From contig NC_091677.1 in the NCBI RefSeq assembly GCF_042453785.1, positions 6,977,501-7,041,500 on the forward strand: a stretch of DNA of 64,000 bases. Direction: 5' to 3'. Shown in pieces: positions 1 to 19,705 of this stretch (its first letter is position 1; every line of letters begins with the position of its first letter). Below the pieces are notes generated by a model that saw nothing but the letters and a program-made list of their open reading frames with translations, did not search any database and had not been told where the DNA came from. The stretch comes from Malus domestica. Its lineage: Eukaryota; Streptophyta; Magnoliopsida; Rosales; Rosaceae. A program made the translations under genes and the position numbers.

Positions 1-272
1 GAGCTGTTACCCACTAAATGAACCAGTTACTAACTTACCATCACACGCTCATGGTCACGCATATGCTGCTTGCTTGAAAGAGTTCATCAAAGAAACGGTC
101 GAATCCCTGGAACGATGCCCTTCCTTTCCAACACCGAAACTGCTCAATTTGCTTTCCCTTTTCATGCACAAGTTCCAACATACAAAACTCTCTTTCCCTC
201 TTTTCTCTTTCCTTTTTTCACCTTTATCTTTTTTTTAGCAGCATATTATTAAAAAAAAATAACGAAAAGTTC

Positions 273-390
273 TCATGAAAATAACAAAATAAATGTGTTT
301 ATGAATAGTACTATGAATGATTTTTCAAGGTAAAAATATCATTTTCATTAAAAGTAAACAGTACCGGAAGTATTTCATTAAAATTCACTT
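273..390 (+). repeat. Dispersed MITE-like repeat, copy A
   Basis: This shares an ordered series of blocks (gaatagtac, gtaaaaatat, ttaaaagtaaacagtaccgg, ttcattaaaa) with 5088-5256 on the same strand and with 25697-25862 on the other strand. It has no coding potential. The family is identified only by the three copies inside this window. Confidence 0.6.
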
Positions 391-1785
391 GGACTATGTT
401 AATTGCCCATTTATAATTATATATGAATAATATGAAAATGTGACTAGTTAGGCTTATGACTAATTTGGCACCAGAATACCAGATACATATCCAATCTATT
501 CCTATCTCTATTTTCAGTCATGATGAGAGAGAGAGAGAGAGGGAGGGAGAAAAGGAAAATGCACACGATGCATACAAGTTTGTTTCGTTATGACCTTTCG
601 TAGCAACTAGCAACTGAGGAAATCTTTGCTTCAGGAGTTATGCTACTATAAATCAGTATTGCAAGTGGCTCGAATTAATCCACTCATTGAAATTCTAAAA
701 AACGTTTAATGCATATTCCGTTGTTAATTCAACAATATATGTTATGAGTTGACGTGGTATAGAATTTTTTTTTTTTTTTACTTGTAGTGTTATGATTCAA
801 CCTCTTTCAGATATTGTGTAAAGCGGGAGTCTTATGCACTGACTACGACCTTTTTTTTACTTGTAGTGTTATGATTCAACCTATTTGGTAAAGAACAACT
901 CTACTTAAAAAATTAACCAGAAAAGTATTGTCTCGATAAAAGATTCTATAATCCATACATTTGCCTTTTCTCAAGGTATTTCTGTAGACAAAGACCCTGT
1001 TTTTTGTTCTTTTCAAATGGTAAATATTTCTCAAACATGTAGTGTAATTCAAACTCAAGTTTAATCGTTTAGTCATCTAATGATAATGCAATAAATAGAT
1101 GAAATATGTTATCAAGTTAAATATTGAAATTTTGACATAGTTCATCATATTAAATGGCTTAAAGTTGTGCCACATATTTAATGAGTTTCATTTTATTTTT
1201 TTATTTTTTTTGTTCAACAATCCTTACTCTTTTTTTACTCATGTTCACACCACCATTTACCTTCCTCTTTAATACATGCCAGTCAAGATTGGCTTCTCAT
1301 GTCGATCTTGATGCCATAACAAAACTTGGCAGCTATCTCAAAGGTTTCAGAGTTGCCAGAAAAGTTGAAAATAATTTTCGAATTGCATCGTTGTTCTCAT
1401 CAATTTGCTTAACAATCTTCACATGTGTAACACAACACAGAAGAAAAGCATGGGGAATGGCAGGGGAGGAATGAGGGGAGAGAACCCTCCTATCAGTGTT
1501 TGAAGAGGATAGAGAATGAAAAGGAAAAATATACCACATCCTTCCAAATCTTTATACAGCCTTTTCTTAGGCCATTTCCAACCGATCCGGGCCGAAAATA
1601 GCCCAAAATGACACGAAAACCGTCTCCAACTGAGGGCTAGGCCAAAGGGCTTGTGGGCCCCACCGGACCATAAAAGGAGAAAATGGCCAATCGGCTGGTC
1701 CAACCCAACCAGCCCCAAGCCGGTCCAGCAGTTTGAATCCAACGGCTATTCGTTGACGTCAGTTAGCTGTTATATTTGAATTTAA

Positions 1786-2000
1786 AAAAAAAAATTTAAT
1801 TCTATTTTTTTTTATTATAACCACCTAAGCTATTAAATAACATTAAGTAACATTAAACAACATTAAACAATATTAAACAACCTTAAATAACATCAAGTAA
1901 CATTAAACAACATAAAACTTATACAACATAAAAAAAAACATTTAACAACATGAAACTTAAACAACATTAAAAAAACATTTAACAACATATAACTTAAACG
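1786..2000. repeat. Degenerate tandem tract (acattaaacaac-like units)
   Basis: Repeated units such as acattaaacaac, acattaagta and acataaaactta run almost without break, after a poly-A/poly-T stretch. The preceding 1560-1750 segment is markedly more GC-rich. This looks like the internal part of an old non-autonomous transposon, but I could not define termini. Confidence 0.45.
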
Positions 2001-3026
2001 CCTCCTTCATGCTTCTTTTGGCCCAAAAATGTGTAACAAGATCCTATTGTAGGTACTTGTTTGTGGCACGGAAATGTATCATCCTTTGGCACCTCATTTA
2101 AAGAGATATTACCAGTTCTTAGATCGAAAAATAATTGACAATCCATAACGTAAAATTATTGAGGTAGTTTAATTTAAGTAACAATATTAATTCAATTAAA
2201 ATAATAAATTATGTTTTGCCCTATGACCATTTGGTCTCTTCAATTGGAGATTATTTTTTGTCAGAGCGCTATATTTAGCGTATAACCCTCTAGCCCCTCA
2301 GTTGTTGGAAATGATGAGAAAAATGATCTGATATTATTTATTAAAATATTAATTTCTTAAAAGACGGGAATGTAAAAAAGAGCCTATGAGTCTATGACCC
2401 TTCTTCAATTTGGAAATGAACTTATCATACAAAAACCCAGTTCTAGTACTCAAACCTCTCTCTGTGTCTGGGTTCCACCAAACGAATATCTTCTATTTTT
2501 CATGGACCCTCATTGCCCTTTAGTCTTTATAAAATTATTGAACGCAAAAGTAGTTGCGAACTAGTGTACTATGAGTGCCCACTGTACTTCGTGAAACTCC
2601 AAACACAGAGTACCCGGAACGTCTCTCTGCTTAAATCGAGAGGTCACGGTTCCTTTTCATCTGGATCATAATCCCCATCGATATCACATCACACCATTTC
2701 TAGAGAGAGAACTCCCTCTTCTACAGAGAGAGACCAGAGAAGATGAAAAAAAACCAGTCCTTCCATCTGGGTTTCTACTAATTTCGTTTCTCACTCTAAT
2801 TTCTGTTCAAAGTTTGTGGCTTAGGGTTTGAGGAGAGAGAAAGTGCAGCCTTTTCTTCTCCTCTGAATATTTTCAGAATCTCTTCGCTTTTCCAACTTTT
2901 TCCATTTCATAATTTAAAAAACAACACCATAAAGTTGTCACCTTTCTCAAACAAAAAACAAAACCAGATTTCAAAGTCCTCACCTTTCATCATTTTTCTC
3001 CAAAACAAGCTTACTTTACTCCCAAA

Positions 3027-4093
3027 ATGTCATCATTTCTTCCCACCTCCGCTCTCACATTCTTCCTCCTCCTCTTATTAATATCCAGCTTCCACATTTC
3101 CCTCGCCGGTCTACTCGCCGAACCGGTCACCGGTCACCCCCAGCCGCTCAAACCGGGGGAATACTCCAGCCCCAACACCATCCCGGCCCTCCCGTCCCAA
3201 ACCCAGACCCAAACCTGCCACCTTGACCTCTCCGCGGAGCTCTTCGGCGGCGTCAGCCAAGCATGCGGCCGAGACCTCGACCGGAGCCGGTGCTGCCCTG
3301 TTTTAGCCGCCTGGCTCTTCGCCGCCCACGCCAGATCAGCCCTCGAGCTCCCCTCGTCGGATACGGCTCCCTCGGCGGTGCCCGACCAGCCGATGATGCC
3401 GGACGACTCGCAGAAGTGCGTCAACTCGCTGCAGTCCTCGCTCGTCAGCCGGAACATTCGGATTCCTCAGCCCAACGCCAGCTGCGACGCCGTTCTGTGC
3501 TTCTGCGGAATCCGGCTCCACCAGATCGGCTCCCTGAGCTGCCCCGCTGCCTTCAACGTGTCTCGAGGATTTCACAACGCCACCCCCACCGCCGCCGTCA
3601 GGAATCTCGAGAAGAACTGCCGCAACTCTTCGTACTCTGGATGCACCAAGTGCCTTGGAGCTCTCCAGAAGGTCAGTTTCGTCTTTTCAAATTTCAATAC
3701 GAATTTTTCCCCTTTTTAGATTACAAGAATGCCCTGTGACTTGAGTGGTAATTACAGCTCAAGGGAGGGAGCAAGAACGGAACGGCGGGGGAGAGGAGCA
3801 CGAGCGAGAGAGCGAACAAGATGTTCAACCTTGACTGCCAGCTAATGGGGCTGACGTGGCTCCTCGCCCGGAACAAAACGGCGTACATTCCGACCGTTTC
3901 GGCCGTGTTGCGCGCCATAATGTACAGCGCGCACCCGCATCACGAGAACACGTGTAGCCCGGACCAGGAGAACATGCCGCTGGCCGTGGATTCGCTGCAG
4001 ATCGAGAACGGGCAAGGGTTCGCCGCATCGCCGCCGTCCATCTTGATGTTACCGATTCTCCCTCTGATCATTTGGGCGTCTCTGTTTGTTTAG
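3027..4093 (+). CDS. GPI-anchored protein, At4g28100-like
   Basis: Two exons, 3027-3671 and 3758-4093, joined at a GT-AG intron (gtcagt...attacag). Both exons end on codon boundaries, giving 326 aa, close to the roughly 300 aa I recall for the family. The N terminus is a clear signal peptide (residues 1 to about 27, long Leu/Ser run). The middle is a Cys-rich extracellular domain with repeated Cys and several N-glycosylation sequons. The C terminus ends in a hydrophobic tail (about the last 18 residues, ILMLPILPLIIWASLFV), typical of a GPI-attachment signal. Known: these plant proteins are plasma-membrane surface proteins of unknown biochemical role. Exon 1 is strikingly GC-rich compared with its surroundings. 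The first ATG after a long pyrimidine-rich leader with GAGA tracts was chosen as start because the signal peptide begins there. The family assignment is from memory of the conserved Cys region. Confidence 0.85.
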
Positions 4094-6103
4094 GGGAATC
4101 CGGGTGTGTGTTAGGTTTTGGGACCTGCCTTGTCTGCTCTTTCACTTTCCATACATTTTCATCCTTTTTTTTATTTGCGCGATCATAAGTTACGTTAATA
4201 TTTTATATTATTATTTTTATAAAAAATTAATATAAAATATTAACGTGATTTAATAATAAAAAAAAATGGTAAAAGAAAATGAGAGTGCATGAGAAGGGAA
4301 AGGGCAGATAAGCTGGATCCGAGGTTTTGCCCATTTTTTTGGTAGTCTCTGACACCCGGTCGTGTCGGGTCACGTGACGCAAGTGGACAAGACGGGCCAG
4401 TTGAGTTGTTTTTGTCATTTTGCCCACTGTAAATTTCAGCTCGGTTTCGAAATTGTAGTCAAAATTGTAGTAAGTAATAATTAGTTCCTCACATGGGGAG
4501 AGATTCACTTCCAATACAGTAGACACAGGATGCCACGGCAATCTGCAGTGGTTCTGGGTTGGTGTTTTAAGTCATGCACGCAAAAATGACTTATATGAAA
4601 CGAGAAAGCTAAATTAACAGTGTTTTTAACTAATCACGTGAAGTGTGGAAAGTTAAAACATGTGATGATGTGTAGTGATAGGTTTAAGATACCGCCTCGT
4701 TGACATTTCCGTTCTATGCAAGTCTCTTCAAGAAGTCTTGTTTTTGGCCACTAGCATTGCGAAGGCCTAGTCCCTCACGTGAATGGAGGGAAAATAAGGT
4801 AAATATGGGTTTAGGACACTGCCTCCTACTTAATCATATTTGTTTTTTTTTTTTTTTGAGTACATCGATGTTTTTAGACTAAGAAGATTTTTCAGTGTGA
4901 TCGGTATATGGGGTGGTACACCATGTGTCACTATACAAATGATGAGATATGTGTTCTAAAAAGTTAATAACTTAAAACATAAAATTTTTCACTACTCCTA
5001 TTAAAACACGTGGTGTACCACTTGTGTTTCTATCACAACTAAAAATTTCTCCAATACTAGGGTGAAAATATTCTTTTTGATTGATTATAAGGAAAACTAA
5101 TGAAAAAGACTTGAAAACTTTGAGTTTTAATGATAAGAACAAAATAAAGGGTAAAGTGAATAGTAGTACCATGTTTGACTTTTTAGTGTAAAAATGTGAT
5201 TTTTTGTTAAAGTGAACAGTACCGCGGGTTTTTTGTTAAAACTCTTTTGATTATATTCATGGGTAATGGGAATTTCTGGAGTTGCATTAATGGTAAATGA
5301 TTTGGGGCCCAAGGCTCATTTATAACATAGAAACTCCCCAAAACTGAGGATGTTGGTCGAATAGTAAATGCAAAATTTTGGGCCTAACGGTTTCGGATTA
5401 TAAAACCCAGGGGCCAGGACACTGTAACTTGAGGAAGTAATAGAAATGGATTAATTAATAAATTGTTTTTGGAATCTGGACCGTTAAAATGCAGTTTCAC
5501 ATGTTACAGGGAGCGAATTGCGGATGTATCATTGTCTTGCTCCTCCATTGGATAATTGTTTTTGTGTTCGCATTGAGAATAGTGTTCGTGTTGATTTTGG
5601 TTCGGTTTGCTTTGGTTTAGCTTGTTTGGTAAATTTTGCACAAATACTGTAAGTTATTTCATCTTTGTGCAATCTCCACTTGCATTAAACATTTCTTAGT
5701 TTACCAAACAAACCGCAAATTGTGTGAAAATGGCAAATCCATTCACTCTTTTATTGAATAATAGTCATGTGACAAGCACGAGGCTCATTTTCAAGCATGT
5801 TCTCTTCAATTCCATGTAATTACGGAGGAAAATTGATTTCTGAAGGGTTTAGTCGCGTAAAATGGTAAGAGTAGTCTTCCGCTTGTCACATAATCAAAAA
5901 GTGAATGAGTTCGACGGAAATCCGAAGGTGCACAAAGGTTGAACTAGCGGTTGACATGATCCATATCAAAACATATTTTTCTTCCTCATTATTTAATGAA
6001 TCACCAAACAAAAAGAATTATAAATCCATTATTTTGTCCTGTAAAACTTGAGCAACAGAAAATCACAATCTTCAAATCACCTAAGTAGTATCATATCCAT
6101 CCC
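4094..6103. other. Intergenic between two convergent genes
   Basis: Holds the 3' flanks of the GPI-protein gene (left) and the nucleoside transporter (right, minus strand). A symmetric block at about 4890-5050 contains two complementary pieces (ggtggtacacca near 4910 and gtggtgtaccac near 5010), as in a small hairpin transposon. A MITE copy lies at 5088-5256. No coding sequence recognised. Confidence 0.55.
5088..5256 (+). repeat. Dispersed MITE-like repeat, copy B
   Basis: Starts aaggaaaactaatgaaaaa and ends gttaaaactctttt. The reverse complement of 25697-25862 aligns along its whole length. It is the most complete plus-strand copy of the family also seen at 273-390. Confidence 0.65.
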
Positions 6104-8478
6104 TTACCAGCCCTTCCCAATAAGCCACAACCAGTCAAGTGTCACCCCTGCAAATATACCTCCAAGCAAGAACATCACCAGAAGATTTCCCAAAGCATTT
6201 TGCTCCGGCCCCTGCAAACCCAAAAAACTCCAATAAGTCTTTGCTTTCAACTCGAAAAAACTGTTAGGTTTTAGTAAATTGAAGTGCACAAACCTTGTAG
6301 CCCTTAGGTGCTGAAGTGAGGACGCAGACAGTGAGGTAACCGTTGGTTAAACCTAAGAAGGATGTGAGCATGATCATCCAGCCTTGGTCACCATACTTGG
6401 CCGTGAAATAGAAACACGGGACAAGTAAGAAGCGTGAAAGAATCACAATCATGAGCCCTCTGCGCGATTCCATCTTCAGGAATTTCACTAGCGGAATGTA
6501 TCTTCCGATGAGATCACACACATTGTACATTGTAATCAAAACGAGTGCATACCTGACAAACAAAAGTATGCACACTCATGTAAGCGTACTCTGAGCGGGA
6601 AGTGAATGGAACATTAAGGCAAAGGGAAAATTTTAACAATGCCTCTAAACTCAGTTCCCTATTCCAATTTGCCTCTTGAACTTTCAATTTGTTCTGAGGC
6701 TCCCTGATCATTTAATAGGTTCCAGTATGCTCCAAATCTGTCAATTTTTTTGTAAACTGAGAGGTACTTTCGTCCATTCAAGGTCGGAAAACTAACGAAA
6801 GTTGAGATTGAAAACCGAAAGGAAGACATAAGTTCAGGGAGTATTGGTAAGATCCAAGGCGCAAACATGTCATGTGATAGATTGTGTTCAGTACATACCA
6901 TGTTCCCAAACTGTGAGATCCAGTGTCTTCTGATAAGAATCCCGGGAAAATTGACAGAGTGAGTGTATAGATTAGAAACATGCCAAGTGCATAATCAATG
7001 TTTTGAAGCAACAGCTGTTTGTTCCCAAGTCGGTCAGGTTCTTTTCGATTTTCCTCATCCTGCATCAAATTGCAGCGTTTTTTTTTTTTGTATAACATTA
7101 GAACATGAATGCTTGGGAAACTTTTTAAATAAGTATTGGACAGAATAACATACTGTTGATTCTGGCAATTTTTGGATGCCACCGGCAGCAAGGTCAGCTG
7201 AAACAGTTTTAGATCCTTCGGAAGCTGCCTTTGAGCGATAGTACTTAACAATTGGCAGCTTTGGAAAGGAAAAAGCATAGAGGAAAACGCAGAGAAGCTC
7301 GAAGAATGAAGAGATGGCGAAGAACAAAACTGCAGTGGACAGTGAAAAAATAAACAGCCTATAGCTAGAGATCCCAAAGAAAACAGTAAAATGTTCAACA
7401 AAATATGAAAAACTGAGAACTTTGAACCTACTGGCTCCCTTTCGAAGACCATTTTGGGAATTCTCAAATGCCGCCTTTGTAATCAGCCTCAAAGCAGAGG
7501 TTAGAGCTCCTGATGCAGCCGAACCAGCAAGGAAAGACTGAAAAGTTTGAAACAAGAGAAACTCAGAAACTGATAACAATTTCGAAAACACAAAGGAAAA
7601 CAAATATTGAGCATCGAACTGAAATTGTGGAAAGAACAATACTGACTTGGATGAGCTCAACTGGCATGAAAGAGAGGTCTCCAACCATTCCACCTTGCAC
7701 ATGAGCATCTGCAATTCCGAAGGCAGCACTAATTGCACAAATTCCGATAAAAGTTCCTAAACCTCCTTTCCCGGATGTAGCTAAATCCAACTGTGCCAGA
7801 ATCAAGAACATTTTAGAGACTTAACCAATGCTAACATTGTGAAATTAAGAAGTATACTGAAAATATAGTCTTTGAAGATTTGAAGGGAACTTACAACGAG
7901 CACCAACAAAGAACTTAGGAAAAACAGAATGTATCCTAATAGGTTTCGCTTCCTAGTATTGATCTTCGCCTCATGGTATGACAGTGCAAAGATAGTTAAA
8001 AGTGCGAATGGCTGGTATACCAGTGTAAGGACCCTCGAGGGATGGTACCGCTGCACCCGGGAAAAAAAAACTTATGAGGTATTTATCCAACTTCAAAGGT
8101 AACAAACTGTCCAAACACACTGCCTACTGTCACATAATTCAGAAGCAAATACAGGAGAGTATGAACTAACAGGAACAGTGAGAACAAAAATTGATTTATT
8201 CAGGCAGTTACCGGGAACAAGTTAACATAGTAATCTTGAATTGTGAGCATGCTGTTCCATGAAAAGAGGCATCCATTTCCAAGAAGCCAACACACTAACA
8301 TTGCAGCATACTTCCCCTACAATTAGAGAACAAATCCATATTAGAAATTGCTCCTACGCTAATTTAAGCGAGGGGGATTCGAACTTGGGTGCAAATTCGT
8401 TCTAGCGTAAAGGAAACAAAAGAAAGGGCAACAAACCTCAAGCTGTGGAGGGGGTGCATTCACATCAATGCTTGCCAT
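6104..8478 (-). CDS. Equilibrative nucleoside transporter, ENT3/4/6/7-like
   Basis: Nine coding exons on the minus strand: 8478-8437, 8316-8212, 8050-7895, 7790-7647, 7537-7428, 7358-7154, 7059-6899, 6552-6294, 6211-6104. All introns are GT-AG and all phases close, giving 429 aa, in the usual range for plant ENTs. Known: ENT-family (SLC29-type) membrane proteins import nucleosides, often with protons, and have about 11 membrane helices. Visible: an early helix GKYAAMLVCWLLGNG followed by SWNSMLT, the conserved YHPSRV and YQPFAL segments, a long charged loop (exon 6 end and exon 7), then helices with LSIFPGF, GRYIPL, YGDQGWMIML and the C-terminal block GNLLVMFLLGGIFAG ending in LIGKGW. The start at 8478 is the only ATG that gives a short tail directly before helix 1. 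A 5'-UTR intron is likely: acceptor just upstream of the start at about 8506, donor AAGA/GTAAGT near 8945. I cannot tell which numbered paralogue it is. Confidence 0.9.
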
Positions 8479-9611
8479 GACTGCTTCCTTTCAACCAGCT
8501 TCCCTACAAAGCGAACGCCTTTATGGCAAATTAGCACACCAATAGATAATAACCCACATGATTAGAAGCCGTTCTTTGGAAATTAGACATTTAAGTACAT
8601 ATATTGTCCATCCTGTATCTATAAATTAGTTCGAACGATAAAAATGAATTGTAGACTTTTAGCCAGAAGATTCATTACAAGATAAAACAACAATGTGCGC
8701 ATATACGAGTTAGGTTAGTTGAATAGGACGATGTGTCACCACTCCTACACGTTGTTGATGTTCAAACCGTAAATTAGATTAATTTATAATATCGGTTCGC
8801 AGGAACAAACAATAAATGATATTCCCAACGTATAAAATTTGAATCCTATGATGCAAGAAGAAACAAGACTTTCGTTCATTATTATCTTTCATAAACATGC
8901 AAAACCAAAGATTTATCTAAAAAAGGAGAGAGAGATAGAAACTTACTCTTAGAAGAAGGTGGGTAGGATTGGATATGTATGGATTGGACTGTGAGTGTGA
9001 GAAGACCCCTTTCGATGAAGACTCCAACTTTAGCCGTCAGGTACAGTGCAAACCCAGAAATAAGAACTCGCGGGTGTTTGGTTGCACGCGTAAAACTCAA
9101 ATCCTATGTTTGTTCAAATTTTTTGTGGCTTTGTGGCATCCGGCGTTGCACTGCATTCAACAACGTCGTGAGGATTCAGGAATCACAATGAAATAATAAT
9201 CCAGTTCATTTCAATCCATAAACAAAATCAAATCTCAACCCCTTTTTGTTTCCCCGGAAAACGTCTCAGATTCTCAATAATCGCAACAGAAAATTAAGGA
9301 ATAAAAGAAAAAAGAAGTGTAAAAGTTTGAATTTGAATAGGACTGGACGTTCATGGCCAGTTGTTTGGGTTTCTATAAAAGGACAGAAAGGAGTGAAACT
9401 CTCCTGAAAATGGACCCAAGTGTTAACAATTTAGAGGGTGTTGACTCTGCCGCCACGGCGCTTGTTTCTCCCTTGTTGTCACTTCCACGATCACATTGGT
9501 AATACTTTATTTTCTTTATTATTGAATAGATGCTTTATTAGATATCATAAAATAGTAAGGATAGGAAAATCTCTTTAAAACTCAAACGTTAATATTAAAA
9601 ACTAAAATTAC
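8479..9611. other. 5' region of the ENT gene and promoter-side DNA
   Basis: Contains the probable 5'-UTR intron (about 8506-8945, minus strand) and upstream leader of the transporter gene. A TATAAAAGG sequence lies near 9376 on the plus strand, but no plus-strand gene follows it. Reading frames at 8969-9196 show no recognisable domain. Confidence 0.45.
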
Positions 9612-9850
9612 TGTTGCAGTCGTATTTAGAATAGGAATGTGATTGTGTAAATCATAGTAGATATGAGAATGTATCTTATATTCCTATTAGGATTTGATTA
9701 CTTATTAAATGTTGTAATCCTAAAGTGAAATGTTTTTACATATCCTACTACTATAAATAAATGCATAATTGGGTGATACAAACACACCTCACAACTAAAC
9801 CACTCTCTCCTCTCTCTATTTGCTGCCGGCCCTCTCTCTCTCTAAACCCT
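9612..9850 (+). repeat. Truncated LTR of the Copia 3 family
   Basis: Begins tgttgcagtcgtatttagaa and aligns along about 230 bases with the reverse complement of 57466-57237, the LTR of the Copia element at 57-62 kb: same tctaatattcctattagg-type core, a TATAAATA-like box and a CT-rich end. No internal retrotransposon sequence accompanies it, so it is a solo or truncated LTR. A MITE has inserted into its end at 9850. Confidence 0.7.
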
Positions 9851-9852
9851 AA

Positions 9853-10213
9853 CACTATGTTTGAACGAAGAAATTTAAGATTACTAAGGAATTTTAAAAT
9901 GATGGAAATTGAAATGAATGGATTTTATTTTCTAGAATTTGTTAATTTTGTTGTTTGGTTAATTTAAAAGAACAATGGAATTGAAAACAAAATTTGTTAA
10001 TTTTAAACTCTCAATCATAGAAATTGGGAAATGATACATATTTACATGGAATTTAAACTTGGAAATTGGAGGCCCCAAATTTCAAGTTTTTTTCCACGCG
10101 GAAATTCTAAATTTCTATGTTATTAATCCAAACAAGGGAATTTGTGCATGTCAATTTATAAATTCTGACTTTTATCCAAATTTCAAGTTTATTTTCATCA
10201 TTCAAACATAGTG
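9853..10213. mobile_element. MITE with CACTATGTTTGAA termini and TAA target site
   Basis: The left end cactatgtttgaa and right end ttcaaacatagtg are perfect 13-bp inverted repeats, with weaker symmetry further in. Flanking taa occurs on both sides (9850-9852 and 10214-10216), a 3-bp duplication typical of PIF/Harbinger-type MITEs. It is 361 bp, AT-rich, non-coding, and nested at the end of an LTR remnant. Confidence 0.75.
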
Positions 10214-10216
10214 TAA

Positions 10217-10371
10217 AGATCATTCAATCAAATAGGCTTACAACAATTACAACTTATTTAAAAGACACGTTGCCTGATTAAATATTATTAGACGTAAACT
10301 AAATGTCCTAAAAATAATGAAATACAGTCTTCCAAAAAAAAGCAAGCCCGAAGAAATAGTGTCGGCCTCGG

Positions 10372-10404
<33 letters not shown>

Positions 10405-10879
10405 AGAAAATCACTTTTGACAAGACTTCGGGGTAGGAAAAAAAACTCTATGCACCCATGAATTTCAACTTTTATCAACTATTGCATTATTCGACACCAC
10501 CTTCATCACCTTCACAATTGTAAAGCCAAGCAATACCATCATGGAGAGTAACTCCAAAATTCATTCATAACCTCTCGCTTAGCCGGGATATTTCCTTCTA
10601 CCATTATGTCTATTCCCACGAGTCATGGCTCAGGTTTCGCTTTGTCTCCCGACTTGCTTCGTGAGGTAATGGAGCTTGACCTGGCACCTGGTCGACATGA
10701 TCGCGTTTTATCTAAGTAATGATATACTTACTACATGTCGACATGATTCTGTTTTATCTGAGTAAGCTACATATATCACATTTGTATTACCTTTCTTATA
10801 AAAATATGACACCAACATACGTAAGTCTCATCTTTATTAGAAAAATGTTGTAGCATTATTGGCTTTATCTATCCCCTAT
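10217..10879. other. Intergenic, A-rich
   Basis: Contains a 30-base A run near 10373-10400 and an imperfect repeat (gtcgacatgat...gttttatct) at about 10690 and 10737. No gene recognised. It may include decayed upstream sequence of the decarboxylase pseudogene that follows. Confidence 0.4.
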
Positions 10880-11310
10880 CGTGGGGCAACTTCAAAGTTC
10901 AACCATGGCTGCTGATCCTATCAATCAGCTTGCCGACATGGCAAATGACAACAACACTTGGGTCCACATGGATGCTATGGTGGGAGTGCCTGTAGTTGTC
11001 CCGAGTTTAGGCACTACTTGAACGGGTTCGAGCGAGTTGACTCGCTGAGTTTGAGTCCACACAAGTGGCTACTCAGTTACTTGGATTGTTGTTGCTTGTG
11101 GGTCAGGAGACCCGATTTGTTGGTCAACAGGTTCAGTACGAACCCAGAGTTTTTGAGGAACCAAACCAGTGAGATCCGAGTCAGTGGTGGTGAACTACTA
11201 TGATTGTCAATTGGGCACTGGCTGGAGTTTTAAGTCACTAAGATTACGGCTCGTGTTACGTAGTTATGGTCGGACGTCCGAATGGCTAAATGTTCGAGGG
11301 TTTCGTAAGT
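10880..11310 (+). pseudogene. Tyrosine/aromatic-L-amino-acid decarboxylase fragment
   Basis: A plus-strand translation shows the central part of a PLP-dependent group II decarboxylase. It has [18 protein letters not shown], then after a frameshift [10 protein letters not shown] and the pyridoxal-lysine motif [14 protein letters not shown], then RPDLLV and TNPEFLRN. The last conserved piece (SDVRMAK near 11271) is again in another frame. The fragment lacks both N- and C-terminal parts and has at least two frameshifts and stops, so it cannot encode an enzyme. Known: intact family members decarboxylate tyrosine/DOPA or act as phenylacetaldehyde synthases. Here only about 140 codons remain. Confidence 0.8.
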
Positions 11311-11337
11311 TCCGACCCCTGATTTGAAATCGGTGGG

Positions 11338-11449
11338 CAGGTTGGACAAAGTTATATAGTTGTTCAAAGCTATGTCGCTATCATGTATGAAGACATAAAT
11401 TTGGTTAGTGGTGGTGTTCAAGTTGGACAAAGTTATATAGTTGTTCAAC
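11338..11449 (+). repeat. Two copies of a 30-bp direct repeat
   Basis: The 30-base unit starting ggttggacaaagttatatag and ending ttgttcaa occurs at about 11338-11367 and again at 11420-11449 with one difference. It lies just after the decarboxylase fragment. Confidence 0.7.
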
Positions 11450-11968
11450 ATTGTCTGTGTTGCTTCATTTGATTGGTCTAAATTCTGCATCGGGTAAAAT
11501 TTGAGCTTTTCAAATTGAATCCGTTACTTATATGAATTGTCAAATAATATGGCAATTTGAATCTGGTAATTCAACAAATTATAAATAAATTTTTATGTGA
11601 CTTAACTTAATGTGACACGTTTGTAGTCAGTGGCAGAGATATAATTTTGCCACGATTAGTGCGCGATAAATAAAGAAGCTCCCATCCTCAAAACCCTTAG
11701 AGATCTTAATTCCCATACTCAATGGAACCATCAACTACAAGACAATACAAGACAATACAATACAATCCAACAGGTTTTGCAAAAGCCAGTATTAATACAT
11801 AAAGAACAAAAGATCAGAACATGGCAAAAAATTAGGTCCTCCTTGGACACAAATAAATGCTTCAAATTCAACAAAGAATAACCTTATGACACAGGTTGTT
11901 TATGAACGAAGCAAGATATGGTGAAACAATTCAAATTACATATTTTCATAAGAGTGGCTTTGTGATGT

Positions 11969-19705
<7,737 letters not shown>

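Larger units (their letters stand above)
1..2700. other. Intergenic, no gene seen
   Basis: AT-rich non-coding DNA. It holds a GA run near 526-550, a direct repeat of about 30 bases (a T run followed by cttgtagtgttatgattcaa) at about 768-809 and 848-882, a MITE copy (273-390) and an A/T-rich tandem tract (1786-2000). Short reading frames at 1181-1474 and 1333-1742 have no recognisable domain. The pyrimidine-rich part from about 2700 to 3026 probably is the 5' leader of the gene at 3027. Confidence 0.6.

Noticed and set aside
1181..1742. Overlapping frames of 97 and 107 codons on opposite strands
   Set aside because: No domain, splice context or composition supports a gene; the region is repeat-like.
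3134..3575. Long frames on other strands and phases inside the GPI-protein exon
   Set aside because: They are by-products of the high GC content of the real exon.
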